DNA of 64,000 nt from a bacterium (GTDB lineage: Bacteria > Cyanobacteriota > Vampirovibrionia > Gastranaerophilales > Gastranaerophilaceae). The position numbers and the translations under genes were made by a program. The stretch is taken from assembly GCA_017626055.1 (NCBI GenBank), contig JAGAJM010000004.1:340698-404697 (forward strand). The letters are read 5' to 3'. Positions 20,003 to 28,942 of the stretch are shown here, piece after piece (within the stretch, counting starts at the first letter, position 1; the number at the start of each line of letters is the position of its first letter). The notes below the pieces were generated by a model, which made no database searches, was not told the DNA's origin, and saw only the letters and a program-made list of their open reading frames with translations.

Positions 20003-20326
20003 ATGTCTAGTAAAGTAGTTCGTGAACCCATTAGATGCCTCTTATCAACTCAAACAAAGGGAAAACAAACAATAAATGAATATATGCTTAAATCTGGTAA
20101 ATATATAACCGAAGTTATTACTGATTTAGGGCAGGGGCAGACAGGAACTCGTGAAATATTCAGAAATTCCTCAAAGGCCAATGATGTTGAAAAAGTTGTA
20201 GATAAAGTTTTTGGCAGATTAGAAGTGTTTTACCCAGGGCGTGTTGGTGTAATTCAAGAAGTTGATGGTATGAAATGTTCAATGCCAGACATCACAATTG
20301 ATAAATTGATTAAAGTGGCTCAATAA
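20003..20326 (+). CDS. Conserved hypothetical protein
   Basis: 107 aa, small and soluble, no family recognised. AAAGGAGATACT gives a strong ribosome-binding site. It has short strand-like segments (REPIRCLLSTQTKGKQTINE, YITEVITDLGQGQTGTREIF) and a C-terminal helix. It is a single-gene unit between the dxs-like gene and a terminator. Confidence 0.65.
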   Translation: MSSKVVREPIRCLLSTQTKGKQTINEYMLKSGKYITEVITDLGQGQTGTREIFRNSSKANDVEKVVDKVFGRLEVFYPGRVGVIQEVDGMKCSMPDITIDKLIKVAQ

Positions 20327-20343
20327 TAAAAAAATAAGAATAC

Positions 20344-20375
20344 AAAAAATCACCTGTAATGGGTGATTTTTTGTT
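20344..20375 (+). terminator. Rho-independent terminator
   Basis: AAAAAATCACC / GGGTGATTTTTT stem with a 6-nt loop, 18 bp after the 107-aa gene. Confidence 0.8.
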
Positions 20376-20463
20376 TTGACATAATATGTAATTTATACTA
20401 AGATATCTTTGGGATATATGGATTTCCCATAAAATCTAGTCGAAATTTTGGAGAAAATAGAAA

Positions 20464-22005
20464 ATGATTACTATAACCCCGAATTTAACGACCAAAAATG
20501 TTTCGTTGAATTCAAGTGTGAAAAATAATAACCAAACAATTAAAATGTCTGAAAATATAAGTTTTGCAGGTGGTATTAAGCCTCAAAAATCTGTGAAAAG
20601 TATTATTTCAACATTAGGTGATACATTTAATTTCTTTATTAATAAAATCGTTAAATCAGAAAAAGGTTTGTCTGAGAAAGAAGTTGCAAGTCTTCGAGGT
20701 CAGCTTGATATGACAGAAGTTGAACTTCAAAGATTGCAAGAACGTCGTTTACAGTTAGGCAGACTTTTAGATTATGATAAATTGAGAAAAGATGGGTATT
20801 CTGGGGCAGAAGTTAGTCGTTTTGCACAAGAAGACGACTTTGCGATTATGAATGCCCAAAGATATATTGACCACGATCTAGAACTTAGGGAACGTATGTT
20901 TGGTTATCCTGCTAATATGACCAAAGATTCAGCGATGACAAGATATCTAAGAATTAGAGAAACTGAACTTCCATTGATGAATAATTGCGGGGACCCGTAT
21001 GATGCTGGAAATTATTTGATGGATAGTAAAGGTTATGAACAAGCTTTGTTGAATAAGTTGTTTAAACATTTTGGTTTAGATGTTGAAAAAGGTGCAAAGC
21101 CTTGGGGCTATATTACAACAGGTGGTTCTGAAAGTAATAAATGGGGTATTCATAATGGCTTGAGAAAATTCCCAAATGGTAGAGTTTATTACTCTCAGTC
21201 AGCTCATTATAGTGTTGGAAAATCTGTAAAAATTGGTTTTGATAATAGTAAAAACGATATTACTTTAATCAAACACTCTGAAATTTCTCTTCAACCAAAT
21301 TCTGAAAAAATTGATACAGATATTTTGTTGTCGCAGATTAGACAAAACTGGGCAACAAATCAAGAACCTGCGATTTTATTATTAACATCTGGAACAACAA
21401 AAACAGGTGCAGTTGATGATGTTGAATTTATTTCAAGAACCTTAAAAGCTGAAAATATTCCTCATTATATACACCTTGATGCTGCATTGTTTGGTGGTGT
21501 TGCAAGAAATCAAATTAATGCTCCAAAGACTCCAAATATTGAAGAACTTGGAATTGATTCAATTTCAGTGAGTTTGCACAAGTATTTTGGTAATCACGAT
21601 GTAAAAAGTGTTGTGATTACCAGAGAAACACCAAATGCTCCGAAAGTTGACTATATCGGACAATACGATAGCACAACTGCAGGTTCAAGAACATTTAACC
21701 CATTTTCTTCGCTTCAAAGAGTAAGTGAAACTCTTGATAGAACAATGCCTGAAGAATATGGTAGAAATGTTGCTCTTTTTGAATCTATGTTGAAAGAGTT
21801 TAATATCAAATATTCAAGAGCCGAAAATTCTAATATCTTTGTTATTGATGAACCATCAGCTAAAATTTCGCAAAAATATCAACTTTCAGATTTTGAAGAT
21901 AATGGTGAAAAGAAATCACACATAATTATTTTCCCATATCACAAGCCAGAAAAAATGTTGGAACTTGTTAGTGATTTAAGACGAGATATCAAAACCAGAA
22001 ATTAA
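20464..22005 (+). CDS. PLP-dependent group II decarboxylase, histidine-decarboxylase-like
   Basis: 513 aa. Residues 1-~120 are a lineage-specific extension carrying the tag ISFAGGIKP and a coiled coil. The rest is a fold-type I PLP enzyme: YITTGGSESNKWGIHNGLRK, YYSQSAHYSVGKSVKIG, HLDAALFGG and the PLP-lysine region SISVSLHKYFG. These match the histidine/serine-type decarboxylase branch best, which would produce histamine (or ethanolamine from serine). Substrate cannot be fixed from sequence. TTGGAGA precedes the ATG. No antiporter or histidyl-tRNA-synthetase gene is adjacent, unlike known histamine clusters. Confidence 0.7.
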   Translation: MITITPNLTTKNVSLNSSVKNNNQTIKMSENISFAGGIKPQKSVKSIISTLGDTFNFFINKIVKSEKGLSEKEVASLRGQLDMTEVELQRLQERRLQLGRLLDYDKLRKDGYSGAEVSRFAQEDDFAIMNAQRYIDHDLELRERMFGYPANMTKDSAMTRYLRIRETELPLMNNCGDPYDAGNYLMDSKGYEQALLNKLFKHFGLDVEKGAKPWGYITTGGSESNKWGIHNGLRKFPNGRVYYSQSAHYSVGKSVKIGFDNSKNDITLIKHSEISLQPNSEKIDTDILLSQIRQNWATNQEPAILLLTSGTTKTGAVDDVEFISRTLKAENIPHYIHLDAALFGGVARNQINAPKTPNIEELGIDSISVSLHKYFGNHDVKSVVITRETPNAPKVDYIGQYDSTTAGSRTFNPFSSLQRVSETLDRTMPEEYGRNVALFESMLKEFNIKYSRAENSNIFVIDEPSAKISQKYQLSDFEDNGEKKSHIIIFPYHKPEKMLELVSDLRRDIKTRN

Positions 22006-22031
22006 TTGGTGTAAAGGTAAAGTATAACTTT

Positions 22032-22694
22032 TTACTTTGTAGGTAAAGAATCGATTTCTTTTCTTAAAAAGTCAACTTCGTGATTATAAGGTTCGTTTGC
22101 TCTTTTCCAGAAACTACGAAATGCGTTTCTCATATCATCAAACATAACAAGTGTTGTTCTAAATCTTGTGCCATCAGGGAATGTAGCCCCATCAATAATT
22201 GAAAATTTATCTTGAAGCCAGTCAACTGCATCTTCTAAGGCTTCTTTTGAGTCTTCAACTCTAGCTCTTACTTTATCTTCAAAAGTTTGGCTTTTGAGAT
22301 AATTTGTATGGTGTTCGATTTCTGCTTTTGAAGCGTTTACAAATTTGTCAGATTCAAGTGATTTTGTAAAATCTAAGAATGGTGAGTGACTACGGCATGC
22401 GAAGAAGTTGCATGATTGTGTGCTTGGGTAAATAAAATATTTGAAAGCACTATCTTTAGCTGCGGGTCTTACGGCTGCTTCAATGCTATAAAGGTCCCCA
22501 TCATTAACAAGTTGAACAACCAAACCATCTTCACGCTTTCCTAACTTTGTAAGGTTTGCAACTGCAAGTCTGGTATTCTCAAATCCTTCTTTTCTAATTA
22601 AATCTGGCACCATTCTTTTTAAGGCTTTGATAGTCTTTTTTGAATAATGCATACCAAAAGCTGGTGAATTTTCTGAATATCCGTTAACTTGCAT
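22032..22694 (-). CDS. Hypothetical protein with N-terminal xFxM tag
   Basis: 220 aa. The N-terminus (SPAFGMHYSKKTIKALKRM) resembles the short F-x-G tags of other small proteins here. It contains a beta-rich middle and an acidic helical segment. AGGAGG sits 5 nt before the ATG. The stop is close to that of the convergent decarboxylase-like gene (26 bp). No family recognised. Confidence 0.6.
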   Translation of the reverse strand: MQVNGYSENSPAFGMHYSKKTIKALKRMVPDLIRKEGFENTRLAVANLTKLGKREDGLVVQLVNDGDLYSIEAAVRPAAKDSAFKYFIYPSTQSCNFFACRSHSPFLDFTKSLESDKFVNASKAEIEHHTNYLKSQTFEDKVRARVEDSKEALEDAVDWLQDKFSIIDGATFPDGTRFRTTLVMFDDMRNAFRSFWKRANEPYNHEVDFLRKEIDSLPTK

Positions 22695-22743
22695 GTGAAC
22701 CTCCTAATCGTGTTGTTATTGTATCCAAAACGAAATAAAAAAG

Positions 22744-22776
22744 CAACAAAAAAGGCTGATTTATCAGCCTTTTGTT
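22744..22776 (-). terminator. Rho-independent terminator
   Basis: On the minus strand AAAAGGCTGA / TCAGCCTTTT stem with a 3-nt loop and a long T run; it ends the secreted-hydrolase transcript. Confidence 0.8.
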
Positions 22777-22790
22777 AATTATTTTATGGG

Positions 22791-23969
22791 TTATTTTGTT
22801 TCTATTCCGTAGAAGTTTGGGTAACCCTCATTGAATGCTTTTACAATAGCTTTGGCAAATCTTTTTGGAGTATCCCAATAAGCTAAGTGAGCAGTGACAA
22901 ATGTTCTTGGAACATAATTGTTAGATTTGTTATAAATAAAACCTCTATAAGCTCTTCTCCCTAGGATTATACCAGTATCTTTTTGGATTTGTTCTAGTGT
23001 GAAGTTTTCAGAATTAGAAAATCCAAACGGATCATTGCTATAATTTACTGTTAGGTAGAATACATCGTTTTCGATTATTGATTTTGCCATTAAACGAGAA
23101 ATGTTGTTTATGCTTGTGTCATCTTTTGTGAAATCTGAATAGAACAATCTAACAGGTGAAGCAAATCCGACAACACCTTTTACAGTTCCTCCAGGGAAAC
23201 AAACTTGGCTTGTGAATTTGTCCAAGTTTGCATAATTTTTCTTGAAAACATCCATATCTGGATTTGGATCATATTTGCCAGTTCTTGGATTGAATTTTAC
23301 CAAATCTGCTTCAACTAATGCATCAAAACAAGTTGGTTGAGCAGGATTGTTTTCTATTATTTCATCTATTTCTGCTCCATATTGACCTTTGATTAGTTCT
23401 GATGGAATTGAGTTAGCTTTGTTTAGGTAATATTGATAAGTAACAAATGAACCAGCACTATAACCAAGAAGTACAACTTTGTTACCTTTTGCAACTTCAT
23501 TATTTACTACAATGTGCAAATCATCAATTACTTTTGTCATATTTTGATGTTGTTGTACCCAAACGGCATCGTGTAAGCAGTGTGCAAATAATGAACGTGC
23601 TTGGTGTGCAATTTTAGGTGAATATTTAGATGCTGATGCCAAATCCTGATCTAATTTTTTGATAACTTCTAAGCTTCTATCTCCCCAATAAAATGTCACA
23701 GGTTCTGGGTTGATTACGTATCTTCCGTTGTTTAGAAAGTTTTCTTTAATCATATCGTTTTCTTCAAAACGTTGTTTGATTTGAGGGTGTAATTTTTTAA
23801 CATCTTCTAGGAAAGCAATTTTAAATTTCTCACGATTTTTGTAAGTTAAATTGTTTGAACCATTGATATAAATGAAGGTTACTCCAGTAGGTTCTTCTGT
23901 TGCTTTAGCTGGCATGTTTAACCCAAAAACCATAGCTAATAAAGACAATGCAATAATAAACTTTTTCAT
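22791..23969 (-). CDS. Secreted alpha/beta-hydrolase-like protein
   Basis: 392 aa with a clear signal peptide (MKKFIIALSLLAMVFGLNMPAKA), so exported. VTFIYINGSNNL near residue 30 could be the oxyanion region and VVLLGYSAGSFVTYQYY carries the G-x-S-x-G nucleophile elbow of lipases/esterases. A late histidine in TAHLAYW could complete a triad. Substrate unknown; no close named family recognised. AAGGAGTTAGGAG precedes the ATG. Single-gene unit. Confidence 0.65.
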   Translation of the reverse strand: MKKFIIALSLLAMVFGLNMPAKATEEPTGVTFIYINGSNNLTYKNREKFKIAFLEDVKKLHPQIKQRFEENDMIKENFLNNGRYVINPEPVTFYWGDRSLEVIKKLDQDLASASKYSPKIAHQARSLFAHCLHDAVWVQQHQNMTKVIDDLHIVVNNEVAKGNKVVLLGYSAGSFVTYQYYLNKANSIPSELIKGQYGAEIDEIIENNPAQPTCFDALVEADLVKFNPRTGKYDPNPDMDVFKKNYANLDKFTSQVCFPGGTVKGVVGFASPVRLFYSDFTKDDTSINNISRLMAKSIIENDVFYLTVNYSNDPFGFSNSENFTLEQIQKDTGIILGRRAYRGFIYNKSNNYVPRTFVTAHLAYWDTPKRFAKAIVKAFNEGYPNFYGIETK

Positions 23970-24043
23970 ACTCCTAACTCCTTATAAAAGTTGTATTTAT
24001 TTTTCAAAATTATAACAGAAAACAGTAATTAATTTACAAGTTA

Positions 24044-25246
24044 TTAGAAAAAGTTTTGACTAAACATTTCGTTTATTTGGTTAAATCCATAAAGCAGAAC
24101 AATAAGTGCGATTATTCCGACAAAAACAATCATCAATGGTTCTAAGAATTTAAGCATAACATCTAATGAAACTCTTAGTTTTGTTTCATAATCATATGCT
24201 ACTGCAGCAAGTGTTTTTTCAAGTTCCCCAGCTTTTTCACCAGTTGCAATTTGAGAGATTGCGTAATCTGAAAATAACATTGTTGCCCCTAGTGCAGTTG
24301 TTAGTTCACAACCTTGCTGAACTCTAGGTACGACTTGGCTTAATTGTCTAACTTCTTCTGGGATATGAACAACTGTACTTGATAAGTATAATGCTTCTGA
24401 AATAGGAAGTCCTGCGGCATAAGCAAGCGAAAGTACTGAAAAATAATTCGAGTATGTATAATCTTTAATTAGATTTTTAAAAGGTTTAATGGTAGCTAGT
24501 TTAGATATGATTTTTGATGTTAGATTTTTGTTTTTGTACAGAGCAAAAGCTATTGCACCCATTATTCCAAAGGTAAGAAGAATTTGGAATATTGATTTAA
24601 TTGCGATAACAATTATTGATGTACCAGTAGCTAGCATTTTAGCCGTAAATACCTCAAATATAAAACTTTTAAAGAAAACCGCAACAAAAACTGCAAGACA
24701 AAATATAATGAGTGGATATGTCGCTTTCGAAATGACGTCATTTTTCACTTTTTCTTGTATCAGAATATTGTTAGTGATTCCAGACAGAGTTTCTTCTAAT
24801 TTCCCAGACTCTTCACCAGCTACAATAAGCATAGTATATGCCTTACTAAGAGCTGTTGTGCAAGGTTTCATAGCTTCTTTTAGAGAATGTCCTTTTCTTA
24901 CTCCTTGCAAAATTATTGCACATATAGATTTAATTTTTTGATTAGGAGTTGAATTGTGGATAGCATTAAAAATTTCAAATGTTGAATGTCCTGATTTGTA
25001 TAAAGAGTAAAAAGCATTGAAAAAGTCTTTTTTCTCTTGAATAGAAAGGATTGTTTTTTCTGAGAAATTCACGCTTACATTTATGTTTTGTGCGGGGATA
25101 TTTTCTTCCACTTTTTCTTTTATTTCAAGAAGGGTGTAACCCTTTTGCTCTAATTTTAATGCTGCTTCAGATAGGTTTTCCGCATAAAAAGAATCTTGAA
25201 TAATTTCGCCTTTTGAGTTTTTAACTTTAAAAATAAAATAAGCCAT
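24044..25246 (-). CDS. Type II secretion / type IV pilus inner-membrane platform protein (GspF/PilC family)
   Basis: 400 aa. Two tandem T2SSF domains (about 65-190 and 270-395), each with the family pattern: AGEESGKLEETLSGI and ATGEKAGELEKTLAAVA. Three membrane helices: around 175, 215 and the C-terminal ILVLLYG region. N-terminal ~50 residues (FIFKVKNSKGE, LSEAALKLEQKGYTLLEI) fit the usual PilC N-domain. It would anchor the assembly ATPase; GspE/PilB and pilins are not nearby. Predicted leaderless: TATAAT lies 6 nt before the ATG. Confidence 0.85.
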   Translation of the reverse strand: MAYFIFKVKNSKGEIIQDSFYAENLSEAALKLEQKGYTLLEIKEKVEENIPAQNINVSVNFSEKTILSIQEKKDFFNAFYSLYKSGHSTFEIFNAIHNSTPNQKIKSICAIILQGVRKGHSLKEAMKPCTTALSKAYTMLIVAGEESGKLEETLSGITNNILIQEKVKNDVISKATYPLIIFCLAVFVAVFFKSFIFEVFTAKMLATGTSIIVIAIKSIFQILLTFGIMGAIAFALYKNKNLTSKIISKLATIKPFKNLIKDYTYSNYFSVLSLAYAAGLPISEALYLSSTVVHIPEEVRQLSQVVPRVQQGCELTTALGATMLFSDYAISQIATGEKAGELEKTLAAVAYDYETKLRVSLDVMLKFLEPLMIVFVGIIALIVLLYGFNQINEMFSQNFF

Positions 25247-25252
25247 AAAAAT

Positions 25253-25258
25253 ATTATA
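25253..25258 (-). promoter_or_regulatory. -10 box of a predicted leaderless promoter (GspF-like gene)
   Basis: On the minus strand TATAAT, then ATTTTT, then ATG at 25246. No ribosome-binding site in the 20 nt before the ATG. Confidence 0.6.
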
Positions 25259-25289
25259 TAAGGTTTTATAAATTTTAGCTACTAATTAA

Positions 25290-25316
25290 AAAAAGAGCCC
25301 TTACGGACTCTTTTAA
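25290..25316 (-). terminator. Terminator after tRNA-Gln
   Basis: On the minus strand AAAAGAG...CTCTTTTTTT hairpin directly after the tRNA 3' CCA. Confidence 0.7.
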
Positions 25317-25317
25317 T

Positions 25318-25393
25318 TGGCTGGGGCGGAAGGATTCGAACCTCCGAGATGGCTGGACCAAAACCAGCTGCCTTACCACTTGGCGACGCCCCA
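25318..25393 (-). tRNA. tRNA-Gln (anticodon TTG)
   Basis: Complete cloverleaf on the minus strand: acceptor TGGGGCG / CGCCCCA, anticodon stem GCTGG / CCAGC with loop TTTTGGT, T-arm GGTTCGAATCC, discriminator G and encoded CCA. 76 nt. Confidence 0.95.
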
Positions 25394-25530
25394 ATGTTTC
25401 GGCTACATTTTTTATTCTATTCGGTGAAAATTTATTGTCAATAATAATTTTTTTATTCGTTTTTGTAACGTTTTATTGCAACGCCCAAAATATTTGTAAA
25501 TTCTTTATCTTCAGCATCATTACTTTTGGT

Positions 25531-26178
25531 ATGAATATCAACTATATTTCATACCAACCAAACATTTATCCTAGCTCTCGTAAGTCCACTGCAAAACCAT
25601 CTTTTACAGGTGGAATTATTCCAGAAGCTCTTACTCATGTTCATATTGGGTCAAAAGCGGATGGTTTTATCGGTAAAATCCGTGTTCGTCTTGCTGATGG
25701 CGGAGAAGCAATTCTAAATGTTTTTAAAAAACGCATGGGTCTTGATATGGAAAACTATAAAATTATCAATGACTATGATGAATTAATCGGTGAAATGGTT
25801 ATGAAAGTAAAAAGATCAACTTATGTAGATCCTTGTAACTCAAGTCCAGTTGGTCCAAATTATGTGTTTGTTGATATGCTTAAAAACTATACCCGTCCAG
25901 GAACTCCAGATCATAATCCAAAAATCCCTCATCACAAAGATATTGGAACCCGTTTGTTACAAATAGCACAACGCAGAAGTGATGAAGCTTTATGTAATGG
26001 AGAATTAAAACTTAATTCAAAAGGCGAATCAAGAGATTGGTATTTGAATGTAATTGGTATGAAACAAGAATTCCCGCCAGAAAAATCAATGTATCATTTC
26101 CAAATTCATAATCCAAATATTTTATATCTTCCACCAGAAGCTAAAGAACCTTTATCAAGATTACGTGGTGGTTTATAG
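25531..26178 (+). CDS. SFTGG-tagged protein, possibly a GNAT-like acetyltransferase
   Basis: 215 aa from ATG 25531. A hydrophobic upstream extension in the same frame lacks a ribosome-binding site and runs towards the tRNA, so it was left out; the true start is not certain. The tag PSFTGGIIPEA lies near residue 25. DIGTRLLQIAQRRSDE (about 145-160) resembles the acetyl-CoA-binding motif A of GNAT enzymes. No further family match. It overlaps the convergent 102-aa gene by 6 bp. Confidence 0.55.
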   Translation: MNINYISYQPNIYPSSRKSTAKPSFTGGIIPEALTHVHIGSKADGFIGKIRVRLADGGEAILNVFKKRMGLDMENYKIINDYDELIGEMVMKVKRSTYVDPCNSSPVGPNYVFVDMLKNYTRPGTPDHNPKIPHHKDIGTRLLQIAQRRSDEALCNGELKLNSKGESRDWYLNVIGMKQEFPPEKSMYHFQIHNPNILYLPPEAKEPLSRLRGGL

Positions 26179-26481
26179 AGGTAAACCTAATTTCTTACTA
26201 ATGATTTTTCTTAACCATGTTCCCAATGCGTAACCGCTTGAGGTCATCCCAGGAAGTGGTATCCAGCAAGTAAATAATGCTGTAACTGCAGGTAAGTGAG
26301 GTAAAACTCCTCTTTTTGTAGCTTCTTTTGCTCGTGTTCCTACTCCAGTAAAAATACTCTGGTTTTGTCTTTTGGCGATATTTGCACCATGTTTCCATCC
26401 AGTATAGACATTTTTAGGCATTTTACGTACGTTGTAAATGTCTTTGAATATAGTTTTAATTAATCCCTTTACTGGTGCCAT
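26173..26481 (-). CDS. Small basic hypothetical protein
   Basis: 102 aa, strongly basic, with SIFTGVGTRAKEATKRG in the middle (again an F-T-G element) and a proline-rich hydrophobic stretch (LPAVTALFTCWIPLPGMTSS) that could be membrane-associated. Ends inside the convergent neighbour's last codons. No family recognised; moderate confidence that it is a gene. Confidence 0.5.
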   Translation of the reverse strand: MAPVKGLIKTIFKDIYNVRKMPKNVYTGWKHGANIAKRQNQSIFTGVGTRAKEATKRGVLPHLPAVTALFTCWIPLPGMTSSGYALGTWLRKIISKKLGLPL

Positions 26482-26658
26482 GCGCAGTTCTACCTAAAAA
26501 TAACCTTACCTATTTATTAAAAGTTTTTTTTGTGAGGCAAATTGCTATTTTGAAAAATATTTGTAACAAATTTGTAAATTTGAAAAATTGTCGTATCGTT
26601 TCTGCGTAATGTTTTTAGGTTCTACATCTTTCATATGATTACCTTTTTTTGGTTTTTA

Positions 26659-26667
26659 TGGTATCTT
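26659..26667 (+). promoter_or_regulatory. Extended -10 of a predicted leaderless promoter (VWA gene)
   Basis: TGgTATCTT then TTAATT then ATG 26674. A TGn-extended -10 exactly 6 nt before the start codon and no ribosome-binding site. Confidence 0.6.
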
Positions 26668-26673
26668 TTAATT

Positions 26674-27339
26674 ATGAATAATACGTTTAAAATTATATTG
26701 TTTGCAGCTACATTTTTAATAATGATTGGTTTAGGTATTTTTGGATTATCAAATTTAAAAGTTGATGATTTCCACAAGGCTGCGATTGTTTTTGTAGTTG
26801 ATTCTTCTGCGTCTAATCAGAAGAATTTACCAGCTCAAAAAATGCTAATTAGACAACTTTGTTCAATGTTAGACCCAGAAGATCATATAAAAATCTTGAG
26901 GGTTTCTGAAGATTCGTATTTGATTTATGAAGGTTCTCCTCAGTCAAGTGCTGATGTGCGCAAATCTATGGAAAAATTTACTCAACTTGATACAAATGAG
27001 TATGGTACAGCTTATGGTTTGGCATTGGATAAGGCTTTCAAACACGCTATGACAATGGATAAGGAAGGTTATATTCCTGCAGTTGTTGTGATTGGTGATT
27101 TGGAAAATGAAGGTGACACAAATAAACAGATTGATTGGGAAACTTTACCTGAAGATGTTTCTAATATAAAAAATCAAGCTGATGATTTTACAATGATGTT
27201 CCTATATGCCGCTCCAGAAAAACTTGATTTGGTTAAAGAAAAATTAAATCCTGTTTTGGGCGAAAATAAACTTATTATAGGTAATGAGGTTGCATCAAAT
27301 AAATCATTAAGACGATTCTTAAATGCTATTGGAAGGTAA
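26674..27339 (+). CDS. Membrane-anchored von Willebrand factor A domain protein
   Basis: 221 aa from ATG 26674. One N-terminal membrane helix (IILFAATFLIMIGLGIFGLS), then a VWA fold from ~35: AAIVFVVDSSASNQ carries the MIDAS DxSxS, and later TAYGLALDKAFKHA and AVVVIGDLENEGDT supply the rest of the metal site. VWA domains bind protein partners through a metal ion. First gene of a three-gene operon with an FHA-like polytopic protein and a TonB-C-like protein, which suggests a membrane complex of unknown job. Confidence 0.75.
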   Translation: MNNTFKIILFAATFLIMIGLGIFGLSNLKVDDFHKAAIVFVVDSSASNQKNLPAQKMLIRQLCSMLDPEDHIKILRVSEDSYLIYEGSPQSSADVRKSMEKFTQLDTNEYGTAYGLALDKAFKHAMTMDKEGYIPAVVVIGDLENEGDTNKQIDWETLPEDVSNIKNQADDFTMMFLYAAPEKLDLVKEKLNPVLGENKLIIGNEVASNKSLRRFLNAIGR

Positions 27340-27343
27340 TCTT

Positions 27344-28936
27344 ATGAAGGTTGTTATAAAATTTGGCGACAACTTAAAAGAGTTCGAAAATCAAGATACT
27401 ATTGTGATTGGCAGTAGTGTTGGTTCTGACTTTGAAGTTCCAAATATGGCATCAACTGATGTTATAAAAATGGTTTATGCTGAAAAGTATAACAACTATG
27501 TTTTGATGAATGTTTCTCAAAATAAAGAACTTTTATGTAATGGTAAAACTTTTTCAAAACTTCTAGTAAATAAGGTGTTTACTATTGCTGGTGCTGGCTT
27601 ACCAAAATCTATTGAGGTTGAGGTAATAATAGATTCAAGTTTAGATGCAAGTAATAATCAGGAGATGAGTATGCAAAATAATAACTTAAGACCTAATGTT
27701 CAAACTGCCAGAGCTTCTGCTCAAGGTAAAGATGTTTTTGATCACGATGTTGAAAGACAGAGAATTGCGATTATTAAAGAAATTGGGTTTAAGTTATTGG
27801 AACTTAAAGCAAATATTAAATCTGCTGGTATTACAACTTTTGTATTAAATGTAGCGATGGTTATTTTATCAGTAGTGTCATCATTTGCTATTACAAACTT
27901 TTTATTAGGTTTTAAAATTGATAACACATCTTCTGTGTTGAATTTAACTACAAACTTTGGGTTTTTAATCTGTGTAACAGCTATTGTTGTTGCAATTTGT
28001 TTGATTTTAAAACAAGGTGTATATTCACTTTTAGATTTTAATCAACACAAAAGATTAGGTGATTCTAATATTGCGCAAAAAGCGATTATCGGAATTGCTG
28101 GTTTATTCTTGTTTATTGTATATGTTATGAATTTGTTCTATTACAAAGCTATCCCAGGATTTGCTGCAGCATCAATATTTGTCTCATTATTATTTGTTGG
28201 TGCGTTAGCAACTGTTACTGTTGGTGGTGGCTATTTCAAATATCAAATTAAAAATTATAAACAACATCTTCAAGCTTGTGAATATAGAGAAGATTTTGAA
28301 AATGTTATGAAAAGTTATAGAGGTTTGATTTCATCTTATGTAAATAAAATGAGTCAAAACAAAATTAATACTGTAAAAAGTAACTTAGTAAATAATCAAA
28401 TGAAAATGGTATTAGAAGCATTTATTGGACTTTTAACTGCTCCATTCTTGGCATATGGTGTGTCTAATACTCTAGCAAGTTGTTTCCCTGAAGCTGCAAA
28501 CTGGGTACGTATTTCTGGTTTAAGATTCAGCCCGATTTTCTTGGTATTAGCTTCATTCTTGATTATTTTCGCATTCTTCTCATTTGTAAGAGCGTTCACT
28601 ATTGGTAAACAAATCAAGGCTTCTGAGATTATCAAGTTTGATGGGTTCCACGATTACGCAAGTCATGGTGTAACTGTTCTTGGTTTAGATTCTATGAGAA
28701 GTTTAGAACGTGAGAAAAATGTTGTTATGTTTATTGCTTGCTTCATTATTTTAATTGAGTTTACAATGAACGTATCATATTTTATTACTGAAATTGGTGG
28801 CGATATTCAAGGTATGTTCTTGAGTTTTGTAACTGCATTAGTTCCAACAGCATTATTGATTGCTGAAACTCATATGCTAAGTGCTACTATGTTCAAAATC
28901 AATAATTATAGTGAGTTGTTAGAAACTTTGGATTAG
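27344..28936 (+). CDS. FHA-like N-terminal domain fused to a multi-spanning membrane protein
   Basis: 530 aa; GGAAGG before ATG 27344. Residues 1-~95 look FHA-like (DTIVIGSSVGSDFEVPNMAS), a phosphothreonine-binding fold, but key residues are uncertain. About eight membrane helices follow, e.g. FVLNVAMVILSVVSSFAITN, FGFLICVTAIVVAICLIL, FIVYVMNLFYY and FVTALVPTALLIAETHML. The long loop at ~290-350 is charged. It lies between the VWA gene (4 bp upstream) and the TonB-C gene (6 bp downstream). A motor/channel role is possible by analogy with ExbB/MotA-type partners but is not shown. Confidence 0.6.
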   Translation: MKVVIKFGDNLKEFENQDTIVIGSSVGSDFEVPNMASTDVIKMVYAEKYNNYVLMNVSQNKELLCNGKTFSKLLVNKVFTIAGAGLPKSIEVEVIIDSSLDASNNQEMSMQNNNLRPNVQTARASAQGKDVFDHDVERQRIAIIKEIGFKLLELKANIKSAGITTFVLNVAMVILSVVSSFAITNFLLGFKIDNTSSVLNLTTNFGFLICVTAIVVAICLILKQGVYSLLDFNQHKRLGDSNIAQKAIIGIAGLFLFIVYVMNLFYYKAIPGFAAASIFVSLLFVGALATVTVGGGYFKYQIKNYKQHLQACEYREDFENVMKSYRGLISSYVNKMSQNKINTVKSNLVNNQMKMVLEAFIGLLTAPFLAYGVSNTLASCFPEAANWVRISGLRFSPIFLVLASFLIIFAFFSFVRAFTIGKQIKASEIIKFDGFHDYASHGVTVLGLDSMRSLEREKNVVMFIACFIILIEFTMNVSYFITEIGGDIQGMFLSFVTALVPTALLIAETHMLSATMFKINNYSELLETLD

Positions 28937-28942
28937 TGATCT

